Source: Psychroserpens sp.
Lineage (GTDB): Bacteria > Bacteroidota > Bacteroidia > Flavobacteriales > Flavobacteriaceae
Length of the DNA stretch: 64,000 nucleotides
Assembly (NCBI GenBank): GCA_017643165.1
Contig: JAEPNY010000003.1
Location: 230,007 to 294,006 of the forward strand
Direction of reading: 5' to 3'
A program made the position numbers and the translations under genes. This document shows, in pieces, positions 54,351 through 63,900 of this stretch. The notes below the pieces were generated by a model, which was given only the letters and a program-made list of their open reading frames with translations, had not been told where the DNA came from and did not search any database. Every line of letters starts with the position of its first letter. The first letter of the stretch is position 1.

Positions 54351-55751
54351 TTATGGTTTCATTTTACTTTCTTCTTCTATTCCGAGTTCTGATTCTAATA
54401 ATTCAACCAATTTCGGATTTGAAGGTCTTGGTGCGTCGGCACTAACAATGTTTCCGTCAGGATCGATTAATATAAATCTTGGAATACCATCGATACCGTA
54501 GGCCTGAACAAAATCAGACTTCCAAGCATTATCAGCCATTAACTGCATACCACCAAGTTCTTTGTCATTTACCATATCAAACCATTTGTCTCTACTTCCT
54601 AGTTCATCAATAGAAGTACTTACGAATTCGATATTCTCATTGTGGAATTGTTCTTCAACTTCTTTCAAAGAAGGGATCTCACGAATACAAGGTCCGCACC
54701 AGGTCGCCCATACATCAACATAAACGTATTTTCCTTTAAGGTCAGCGAGTGATGTTTGTCCACCTTTATGATTTTCATAATTAACGAATTCTGGAGAAGG
54801 TTTTCCTTTAACTAAGTTTTTATTCTTCTCAAAAAGTTCAGTGAGATTAGACTTCACTTTTTCACTCGTTACTTGACTTGTCATGAAGTTATAGAGTGAT
54901 TCCATATTTTCATTTCCTGGAGAAACGATAAAACTTCCAACATATTCAACGACATCATCTTTTAATTCAGGAATTTTTATAGCGTTCATCATCTCAAGAT
55001 TATCTGTAGTAACAGCTGTTAAATCACTACCAATAGCTTCGAACATATCATCTAATGTCGTTTGGATAGCTAGGTTCTTATAAGCAGTTGACGACTTATA
55101 AGCATCAGCATTATCATAGTTCATGTTTTCTAATTCTTCAGGTATAAAACCTTCTGATGGTTCGAAGTTTTCTTTCTTCGTATAGTAGCCATGACGTTGT
55201 ACATAGGTGTTTAGATATTCATAATCGTCATAAACCAAATTTTGACGTGCGATTGCTAAAAAAGCGTCATCAGCATTTTCAAGCGAGTCGAGACGTTGCT
55301 CATTTTCGGCTTTAATTTTGGCGATAGCTGATTTGAATTCAGATTCTTCTTGAGAGTAAAACTGAACGAAATTATTTGCAGCAGATTTACCCAAAGCTTT
55401 ATCAGCTAGGTAATTATTCTCAACAGCGCCTTGTCCAATAAAAGTGAGCGAATTATTAAAGTTTTTTGCATCAACTTTTAGTTTTAAGTTATCTCCTTTC
55501 TTTAAGTACATGACCGTATTATTTCGTCCTATACCTAGCGAATGAAATCCGTCTTCATTAATACGTAGTGTATCAGAAAACGTTCCATCCTCAGAAATTT
55601 TAATTTCATGATTGAAATCGCGTTGATCTATATTTACTGTTTTGGTATTGCTATTTAAAACGGCACCAGAAAGTACAACATAGTCAATTTGTGGTTCATC
55701 TTGACAAGCTAATATGCTCAATGCCAAGATTGCTAAAAGCATTTTTTTCAT
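54351..55751 (-). CDS. TlpA-like thioredoxin-fold lipoprotein with DUF4369-type N-terminus
   Basis: The ATG at 55751 gives MKKMLLAILALSILACQDEP, a lipoprotein leader (C16); nine further codons in frame upstream are unlikely. The product is 466 residues. The N-terminal beta domain (about 20-110) resembles DUF4369, a helical middle follows, and the C-terminal TlpA thioredoxin domain contains YVDVWATWCGPCIREIPSLK (WCGPC redox pair) and GIDGIPRFILIDPDG (cis-Pro loop). It probably reduces cytochrome or other periplasmic disulfides. A TACATTTG -7 box (minus strand, 55776-55783) supports the short start. Confidence 0.9.
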   Translation of the reverse strand: MKKMLLAILALSILACQDEPQIDYVVLSGAVLNSNTKTVNIDQRDFNHEIKISEDGTFSDTLRINEDGFHSLGIGRNNTVMYLKKGDNLKLKVDAKNFNNSLTFIGQGAVENNYLADKALGKSAANNFVQFYSQEESEFKSAIAKIKAENEQRLDSLENADDAFLAIARQNLVYDDYEYLNTYVQRHGYYTKKENFEPSEGFIPEELENMNYDNADAYKSSTAYKNLAIQTTLDDMFEAIGSDLTAVTTDNLEMMNAIKIPELKDDVVEYVGSFIVSPGNENMESLYNFMTSQVTSEKVKSNLTELFEKNKNLVKGKPSPEFVNYENHKGGQTSLADLKGKYVYVDVWATWCGPCIREIPSLKEVEEQFHNENIEFVSTSIDELGSRDKWFDMVNDKELGGMQLMADNAWKSDFVQAYGIDGIPRFILIDPDGNIVSADAPRPSNPKLVELLESELGIEEESKMKP

Positions 55752-55775
55752 AATTATTAATGGTGTTAAGTTACC

Positions 55776-55783
55776 CAAATGTA
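55776..55783 (-). promoter_or_regulatory. -7 promoter element (TACATTTG) for the TlpA-like gene
   Basis: Exact TAnnTTTG match on the minus strand, 25 nt before the start at 55751. Confidence 0.5.
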
Positions 55784-55873
55784 AAGATTAATAATGTTTT
55801 ATGAGAATCTTTATTAATTATTAACATTTGTTGCAAGTTCGATATGTTATTCTCACTTTTGAGGAGTTAAAAA

Positions 55874-57391
55874 ATGAGCATGAATTCTATTCATTACATT
55901 TCTTCTGAAATTCTTAACCTTTCGGTTATTAATGATATTGTCATATACAATAAGCGTCTTGAGCTTTCCGATCAGGCCACGGCAAATATTAGGTCATGTA
56001 GGTCATATCTGGATGACAAGATTTCAAAACAAAACCAACCAATTTATGGTATAAATACTGGATTTGGGTCGCTTTGTGATGTGAAAATATCAAATGAAAA
56101 TCTAACGCACTTACAAGAAAATTTGGTAATGTCTCATGCCTGTGGCATTGGTGATAAAGTACCCAATAAGATTGTAAAAATCATGCTATTGTTAAAGATT
56201 CAATCGCTTAGTTATGGTCATAGCGGTGTGCAATTGGAGACAGTACAGCGATTAATAGATTTCTACAATAATGATGTTATTCCTATAGTCTATACACAAG
56301 GGTCGCTAGGTGCTTCGGGAGATTTGGCACCATTAGCACATATGGCATTACCATTAATCGCTAAAGGTGAAGTGTTTCACGAGGGTGAACAAAAATCTTC
56401 CGCCGAAGTTTTAAAACACTTCAAATGGGAGGCTATTAAATTAGCATCCAAGGAAGGTCTTGCACTTTTGAACGGAACACAGTTTATGAGCGCCTATGGT
56501 ATATATACATTAATTAAGTCTTATAAGTTATCTTATTTCGCCGATTTGATTAGCAGTATATCATTAGATGCATTTAATGGACGATTAGATCCATTTAATG
56601 AACTCGTTCATTTGGTTAGACCACATCGTGGTCAACTAAAAATCGCTAAACGTGTTCGTGGTTTCTTAGAAGGTAGTGAATTGATTGATTCACATAAAGA
56701 ACATGTACAAGACCCATATTCTTTCAGATGTATACCACAGGTACATGGCGCATCTTGGGATACTATAAAGTTTGTCAATAAAACCTTTAATACTGAAATC
56801 AATTCGGTTACAGATAACCCGAATATATTTGTAGGTGAAGATGAGATCATTTCCGGTGGGAACTTTCATGGCCAACCCTTGGCATTAGGATTGGATTATT
56901 TGAAGATTGCAATTTCTGAATTAGGTAATATTTCAGAAAGACGTACCTATCAGTTGGTGTCAGGATTAAGAGGGTTGCCAGCATTCTTAGTAGATAACCC
57001 AGGATTGAATTCAGGCTTTATGATTCCACAGTATACTGCAGCTAGTATTGTGAGCGCCAATAAACAATTGGCATCACCTGCCAGTGTCGATAGTATTGTT
57101 TCTAGTAATGGTCAGGAAGATCATGTGAGCATGGGCGCAAATGCAGCTGTTCAATGTTATGATTTAATAAATAATGTTGAACGTATATTGGCGATAGAAT
57201 TACTTAATGCCTCACAAGCACTTGAATTCAGAAAACCAAAGAAATCTTCACCTCTAATTGAATCATTCCTAAAGAGTTATAGAGAAACGATTCCATTTGT
57301 AAAAGAAGATTTAGTTTTTTATAATTTGATACAAGATACTTTGCATTTCATCGATGATTTTTACATCGAAAATGAGCTGCTTTTCGATTAA
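55874..57391 (+). CDS. hutH: Histidine ammonia-lyase
   Basis: 505 residues. It removes ammonia from histidine to give urocanate, the first step of histidine breakdown. The MIO prosthetic group forms from Ala147-Ser148-Gly149 in GSLGASGDLAPLAHMALPL, and YGINTGFGSLCDV supplies the active-site Tyr. LLNGTQFMSAYG and DNPNIFVGEDEIISGGNFHG continue the family pattern. No other hut genes are in the window. A CACTTTTG sequence (55854-55861) with TTG 20 nt upstream is a plausible promoter. After its stop, 475 nt hold the promoter and leader of the giant repeat gene. Confidence 0.95.
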   Translation: MSMNSIHYISSEILNLSVINDIVIYNKRLELSDQATANIRSCRSYLDDKISKQNQPIYGINTGFGSLCDVKISNENLTHLQENLVMSHACGIGDKVPNKIVKIMLLLKIQSLSYGHSGVQLETVQRLIDFYNNDVIPIVYTQGSLGASGDLAPLAHMALPLIAKGEVFHEGEQKSSAEVLKHFKWEAIKLASKEGLALLNGTQFMSAYGIYTLIKSYKLSYFADLISSISLDAFNGRLDPFNELVHLVRPHRGQLKIAKRVRGFLEGSELIDSHKEHVQDPYSFRCIPQVHGASWDTIKFVNKTFNTEINSVTDNPNIFVGEDEIISGGNFHGQPLALGLDYLKIAISELGNISERRTYQLVSGLRGLPAFLVDNPGLNSGFMIPQYTAASIVSANKQLASPASVDSIVSSNGQEDHVSMGANAAVQCYDLINNVERILAIELLNASQALEFRKPKKSSPLIESFLKSYRETIPFVKEDLVFYNLIQDTLHFIDDFYIENELLFD

Positions 57392-57442
57392 ATGCAGAAA
57401 AAAATGTTCAAGTGTTTAATCGTTAAAAAAAGCATAAATTTA

Positions 57443-57474
57443 TTTGGCTGACAATATATTAAAGCATACTTTTG
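57443..57474 (+). promoter_or_regulatory. Consensus Bacteroidota promoter of the giant repeat gene (TTTG-N20-TACTTTTG)
   Basis: TTTG at 57443-57446 and TACTTTTG at 57467-57474 match both consensus elements with 20 nt between. Transcription would start near 57481, leaving about 385 nt of leader before the start codon of the giant repeat protein. Confidence 0.75.
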
Positions 57475-57480
57475 AAAGTA

Positions 57481-57866
57481 AGTTGGGGTGAATTCCATTC
57501 GATTCCAACCTAGCAATGAGCGACTTAATAGCATATGCGTTCATTGTTCTTACCTTAAAATTGTTTAATAGCATAACAATTGATTATTAGCACATTTATT
57601 GAATTTTAGAATGATGTCATTCTAAGTTGATGTCCTATTGTATTAGGTTCATCACATCAGGTTTTTACGCTTACGCGCAACATCAGTGTTGTGCTTTGCT
57701 GACAACCTTTTTGGTTGTCTATATAAATGTTAAAATAATTTTAATTTAAAACCAAATGTTATGTTTATGAGCAATTTTACTCGAAGTGGTAGACGCGCCA
57801 ATATTTGGCAATCTATTACGAATCTATCGTGTTGTTGCATTGATCACATAACTAAACACCAAAAGC
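57481..57866 (+). promoter_or_regulatory. Long structured 5' leader of the giant repeat gene
   Basis: The predicted leader folds into several local hairpins: 57514-57522 / 57538-57546 (about 8 of 9 pairs), 57675-57681 / 57688-57694 (7 bp, one GU), 57701-57707 / 57713-57719 (7 bp, T5 loop, no U-tract after), 57797-57801 / 57805-57809 (GCCAA/TTGGC) and the start-codon inverted repeat. It also contains a 47-codon ORF (57761-57904). It matches no riboswitch family I know. Confidence 0.5.
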
Positions 57867-57904
57867 ATGAAGACGTTTGTCTTAGTCATGCTTTTGGTGT
57901 TTAG
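57761..57904 (+). CDS. Upstream ORF overlapping the giant gene start (47 codons)
   Basis: The frame opens at ATG 57761 (a second ATG follows at 57767) and reads MFMSNFTRSGRRANIWQSIT, then NLSCCCIDHITKHQKHEDVC and LSHAFGV. It holds three adjacent Cys codons (SCCC) and a fourth further on. It overlaps the giant gene by 38 nt in another frame, and its stop is the last three bases of the 3' arm of the start-codon inverted repeat. Translation to the stop would open that hairpin and free the giant gene's start. It may be a leader peptide that controls it. No family is recognised and chance is possible. Confidence 0.35.
   Translation: MFMSNFTRSGRRANIWQSITNLSCCCIDHITKHQKHEDVCLSHAFGV
57852..57904 (+). 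repeat. 19-bp perfect inverted repeat around the giant gene start codon
   Basis: 57852-57870 is the exact reverse complement of 57886-57904, with an inner AGAC/GTCT stem (57871-57874 / 57879-57882), loop GTTT and a 3-nt bulge. In all 23 pairs can form. The start codon (57867-57869) lies in the 5' arm. It also has terminator-like features (AAAAGCATGA and TCATGCTTTT), so it could block translation, end transcription, or both. Confidence 0.75.
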
Positions 57905-60900
57905 TTCTGGTTCGATGCTTGCACAACAGAACTTGTCTCGTAGTACCTTCATTAGTGGTTGTCAAGAAGACGCTCCTGATGGATTTACTGTTGAACAAGT
58001 TCAAGCGCTTTATCAGTCAAGTGAGGAAGCGTGTGCAGATGTTACTCCGGAAGTAACAATTACTGTTACAATGGACGGTGATGACTGTAGCTGGACAAAA
58101 GAGATCACTTACGATGTTAAGTGTGGGTCTTTTGAAGAGCAATTTAAGTTAGATTACTTTGGTGGTGATGAAGAAGCGCCTAGTTTAAACAACGACGCTG
58201 AAGTCCCAACTGGAGGAACAAACTTAAATTTATGTTACAGTGATATCCCTGCTGGTCCGACTGCTGCAGAAGTAGCAGCGTTATACTCGGACAATTGCGG
58301 GACACCTGTAATTGTATCAAAGTCTGGATCTCCAGAAGGAGATGATTGTGCTTGGTCTGTGACCTATAAGTACACTATCCAAGATCAATGTGGTAATTTT
58401 GCTGCTGACTTGGATATTCTTTATTCAGGAGGTGACACTCAGGCACCAATTTTAGACAAAAACGCAGTTTTACCTCAAGGAGAAAGTGGTGTTAACCTTT
58501 GTTTCGACGAAAAGTTAACTGGTCCAACTGAAGAGGACATTGCAGCATTATATAATGATAACTGTAGTGCCGTTTTCGTTACCAAAACTGAAAACTCAAA
58601 AGGTACAGACTGCAAGTGGTTAGCAATCTACACATACACTATCCAAGATGCATGTGGAAACTTTGCTGATCCTATCGTATTAACATATCAAGGTGGAGAT
58701 ACTGAAGATCCAGAAATCTTTGGTGTTCCTGCAGATATCACTATAGATTGTATTGATGATATTCCAGCGCCTTCTACTGAAGTATTTGCTACAGATAACT
58801 GTGCAGATAAGCCAGAATTACTTTACAATCAAGATATGTCTGAGTATGGTGATAACTGTACGGGAGGTATCATTAAGCGTATCTATACTGCTATCGATGA
58901 TTGCGAAAGAACGACTGTTCAAGAGCAAATCATTACTGTTTTACCAGCACCAATTTCTGAGTTAACAGCGCCTGAATTCCCAGAGACTATCTCTTGTGAA
59001 GACGCTAATAACTTTAGTGCTCCAGATGCAAATTACTCTAATGGTCTTACTAAAGGATCATGTGCGTTATCTGGGTCTATTCAACCAGAAATCGATGTTG
59101 ATTATGACGAGTGTGGTGGTACAATCACTGTTTCTTATGATGGTGTAGATGAGTGTGATACTGTATTAAGTGCAGGTCCATTTGTAATCAACGTTGAACC
59201 AGCTCCAATGGCTCAGTTCGATGAGGTACAAGGACTTTCAATTACTTGTGAAGATGCAGCATTATATGAAGCTAGCCCATTAGCATATACAAATGGTGGT
59301 ACTGGTGTTTGTGAAATCGCTGGAGAAGTAGAAGGTGAATTAAGTGGATCATACAATGAGTGTGGTGGTACTTTATTCGTTGATTGGTCATACACAGATA
59401 AGTGTGGTAGAACAATCACTGCTCAAAAAGAAATCACTGTTGAACCAGCTCCAATGGCACAATTTGATGCTGTTGAGGATATGGAAATCACTTGTGAGGA
59501 AGCTAATGTTTTACAACCAGGTTCTTTATCATATACTAATGGAGGAACTGGAGCTTGTGAAATCTCTGGATCAGTTGAAGGAGAATTAAGCGGATCTTAT
59601 GACGAGTGTGGTGGCGTTTTAGAAATTGATTGGAGTTTTACAGATAATTGTGACAGAACAATTACTGCTAAGAAAACAATTACAGTTTTACCTGCGCCAA
59701 TGGCATCTTTCGAAGATGTTCAAGACATAACAATTTCTTGTGAAGAAGCAAATAGCTTTGCAGCAGGAACTTTATCATATACAAACGGAGGAACTGGAGC
59801 ATGTGAAATTTCTGGTTCTGTTGAAGGTGAATTATCTGGATCATACAACGAGTGTGGTGGTAATTTAGAAATCGATTGGACTTACACAGATGACTGTGAC
59901 AGAACAATCAATGCTAAACAATACATCACTGTTGAACCAGCACCTGCTGCAGAATTTGAGCCAGTTCAAGACATGACAATTTCTTGTGAAGAAGCAAATA
60001 GCTTCGAGCCAGGATCTCTATCATATACAAATGGTGGAACTGGAGCATGTGAAATTTCAGGTTCTGTTCAAGGAGAATTAAGCGGAGAATACAATGAGTG
60101 TGGTGGTACTTTAGAAGTAGATTGGACGTTCACAGATGAGTGTGGAAGAACAATTGATGCTAAAAAAGTAATTACTGTTGAACCAGCACCAGCTGCTGAA
60201 TTCGAGCCAGTAAGTAACATTACTATTTCTTGTGAAGAAGCTAACGAATTCCAAGCAGGATCATTATCATATACTAATAATGGAACTGGAGCTTGTGAAA
60301 TCTCTGGATCTGTTCAAGGTGAATTAACTGGATCATACGATGAGTGTGGTGGATTGTTATTCGTAAACTGGTCATTTACTGATGAGTGTGGAAGAACTAT
60401 TCAAGCCGACCAACAAATAAAAGTGAATCCAGCACCTGCTGCAACTTTTGATGAAGTAGAAGACCTTGAAATTTCTTGTGAAGAAGCTAATGAATTCCAA
60501 GCAGGATCTTTATCTTATACTAACAATGGAACAGGAGCTTGTGAAATCTCTGGATCTGTTCAAGGAGAATTAAGTGGAACATACGATGAGTGTGGTGGTA
60601 CTTTATTCGTAGACTGGACATTTACAGATAACTGTGACAGATCAATTTCTGCACAACAAACGATCACTGTGTTACCAGCACCAATGGCAGCATTTGATGA
60701 AGTTGATGATATTACAATCTCTTGTGAGGAAGCAAATGTATTCCAAGCAGGATCTTTATCATACACTAATAACGGAACTGGAGCTTGTGAAATCTCTGGA
60801 TCTGTTGACGGTGAATTAAGTGGTTCTTACACGGAGTGTGGAGGAACATTACAAGTTGATTGGACATTCACAGATAAGTGTGACAGAACAATCAATGCTA

Positions 60901-63900
60901 CACAAATAGTTACTGTTGAGCCAGCGCCAATGGCTGCTTTTGATGAAGTAGACGATATTACTATTTCTTGTGAGGAAGCTAACGTTTACCAAGCAGGATC
61001 ATTAGGATATACTAACGGTGGAACTGGTCTTTGTGAGATCTCTGGATCTGTTGAAGGTGAGTTAAGTGGTTCTTACACTGAGTGTGGTGGTACTTTAGAA
61101 GTAGATTGGACGTTCACAGATGCTTGTGACAGAACAATTACTGCTAAGCAAATCATTACAGTAGAACCAGCGCCAATGGCTGCTTTTGATGAAGTAGACG
61201 ATATTACTATTTCTTGTGAGGAAGCTAACGTTTACCAAGCAGGATCATTAGGATATACTAACGGTGGAACTGGAGCTTGTGAAATTTCTGGAATCGCTCA
61301 AGGAGAGTTAAGTGGTGAATACAATGAGTGTGGTGGAACATTATATGTTGACTGGTCATTCACAGATAATTGTGAAAGAACAATCACTGCACAACAAGTT
61401 ATTACAGTATTACCAGCACCAATGGCAGAATTCGAGCCAGTAGAAGATATGGAAATTACTTGTGAGGAAGCTAACGTTTTCGAACCAGGTACATTATCTT
61501 ATACTAATAATGGTACTGGAGCTTGTTTAATCGCTGGTGAAGCTCAAGGTGAGTTAAGTGGTGAATACAACGAGTGTGGTGGTACTTTAGAAGTAGATTG
61601 GATCTTTATCGATAACTGTCAAAGAACGATTACTGCTAAGAAAGTTATCACTGTATTACCTGCACCAATGGCTGAATTTGAGCCAGTTGTAGATATGACA
61701 GTAACTTGTGAAGAAGCTGATGCTATCGTGAACCAAACGTTAGTTGAGGACTTCACTAATCCAGGAGAATTTGGTGGATTTGAAGGCTTAGCTAGTGCTG
61801 CCCTTACTGCCGATCCTCAGGATGGTAATAACCAAGTATTAGAATTAATTTCTCAAGATGCTGGAAACCCATGGCAAGGAGCTGGTTTAGTCAACAATTA
61901 TGACTTAACTAATACCAAGTCTATGAAGTTTGATGTATTATCAGATCAAGCGTTTGATATCTTAGCAAAATTAGAAGGTGAAGGACTTCCTGCATCAGCT
62001 ACTGCTGGATCTTATACAAATGTTGGACAATGGCAAACATTGACAGTAACATTTGATCAAGCTTTAGACAATACACAAGTTGCTGCAGATGCTGCTTATT
62101 CATTATTAGCATTATTCCCTAACTGGAATGTTGGACTTAATGGATGGAATCAGCCTCCAGGAAACTTTACAATTTATGTGGATAACATAGTTATTGGTGG
62201 ACCTGGATGTTTATCATACACTAACGGTGGAACTGGAGCTTGTGAAATCTCTGGTGAAGTTGCAGGTGAACTAAGTGGTGAATATAACGAATGTGGTGGT
62301 ACATTAGAAGTAGATTATAGCTACACAGATAATTGTGGTAGAACTATTACGGCTAAGAAAACGATCACAGTAGAGCCTGCACCAATGGCTTCATTCGACC
62401 CAGTTGAAGATATGACTGTATCATGTGAAGAAGCAGCTGGTATCATCACAAATGCAACAATTGTACAAGGATTCGTTGGAGACTTTGCATCAGGTAACTG
62501 GTCACAAGACTTAGGTGGATCAGATGGATCTATTAATATTACTGAAACTGATATGACTATCGTAGGGGGTAATAATGGAGCTGCAAGCGTTGTAATCGCT
62601 GAAGCTACATGTCCAGAATCTGGAAACTACAGTTTCAGTTGGGACTTTACAACTGAAGATGGTTCAGCATTCTGGGATCCAGCATTCTATGTAAATGGTG
62701 TAGCTGTTATTCAGTTAACTGACGACAACGAAGGTGCACAATCAGGATCAATTTCTGTAAACTGTGCTGCTGGAGATGTTATCGGATTTGGAGTAGCAAG
62801 TCAAGATGGTATCGCTGGAGCAGCGACATTAACGATTTCTGACTTCACAGTAGGAGGAACGTTCTTGAACTACAATAATGGTGGAACAGGAGTTTGTGAG
62901 ATCTCTGGATCTGTACCTGCTGAATTAAGTGGTGAGTACGATGAGTGTGGTGGAACACTATTCTTAGATTGGACTTACACTGATAACTGTAATAGAACAA
63001 TTACTGCTCAAAAAGTGATTACTGTTGAACCAGCGCCAATGGCCGAGTTTGATGAAGTAGAAGATATCACGATTACATGTGAGCAGGCTAATTTATATGA
63101 GCCTCAGAATTTAGCTTATTCTAATGGTGGAACTGGCCTTTGTGAAATTGCTGGTGAAGTTATGGGTGAGTTAAGTGGTTCTTACAATGAATGCGGTGGT
63201 ACATTAGAAGTTGATTGGACATTCACTGATAAATGTGATAGAACGATCACTGCTAAGAAAGTTATTACTGTAGAGCCAGCACCAGCTGCTGAATTCGAAC
63301 CAGTTGATAATATTGAAATCTCTTGTGAGCAAGCAAATACGTTTGCACCAGGATCATTAATGTATTCTAACGGTGGAACAGGAGCTTGTGAAATTTCAGG
63401 AACTGTTCCTGGAGAATTATCTGGTACATACGATGAGTGTGGTGGTACGTTACTAGTAGATTGGACATTTACTGATCTTTGTAACAGAACAATTACTGCA
63501 CAACAAGTTGTAACTGTATTACCAGCGCCAGCTGCTGAATTCGAGCCAGTTGAAGATATGACGATTTCTTGTGAGGAAGCTAATGTTTTCCAACCAGGTA
63601 CATTAGCATATACTAACAACGGAACAGGATTATGCTTAATCGCTGGTGAAGCACAAGGTGAATTAAGTGGTGAGTACAACGAATGTGGTGGTACTTTAGA
63701 AGTAGATTGGACATTCACAGATAACTGTGGAAGAACAATTGATGCTAAGAAAGTAATCACTGTAGAACCAGCACCAATGGCTGCATTTGAGCCAGTTGAA
63801 GATATGACGATTTCTTGTGAGGAAGCTAATGTTTTCCAACCAGGTACATTATCATACACTAACAACGGTACAGGACCATGCTTAATCGCTGGTGAAGTAC

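Noticed and set aside
57780-57866. Sequence GTGGTAGACGCGC resembling the D-arm of a tRNA-Leu
   Set aside because: No acceptor stem, anticodon arm or T-arm (GGTTCRA) can be formed around it within tRNA length, so it is not a tRNA gene.
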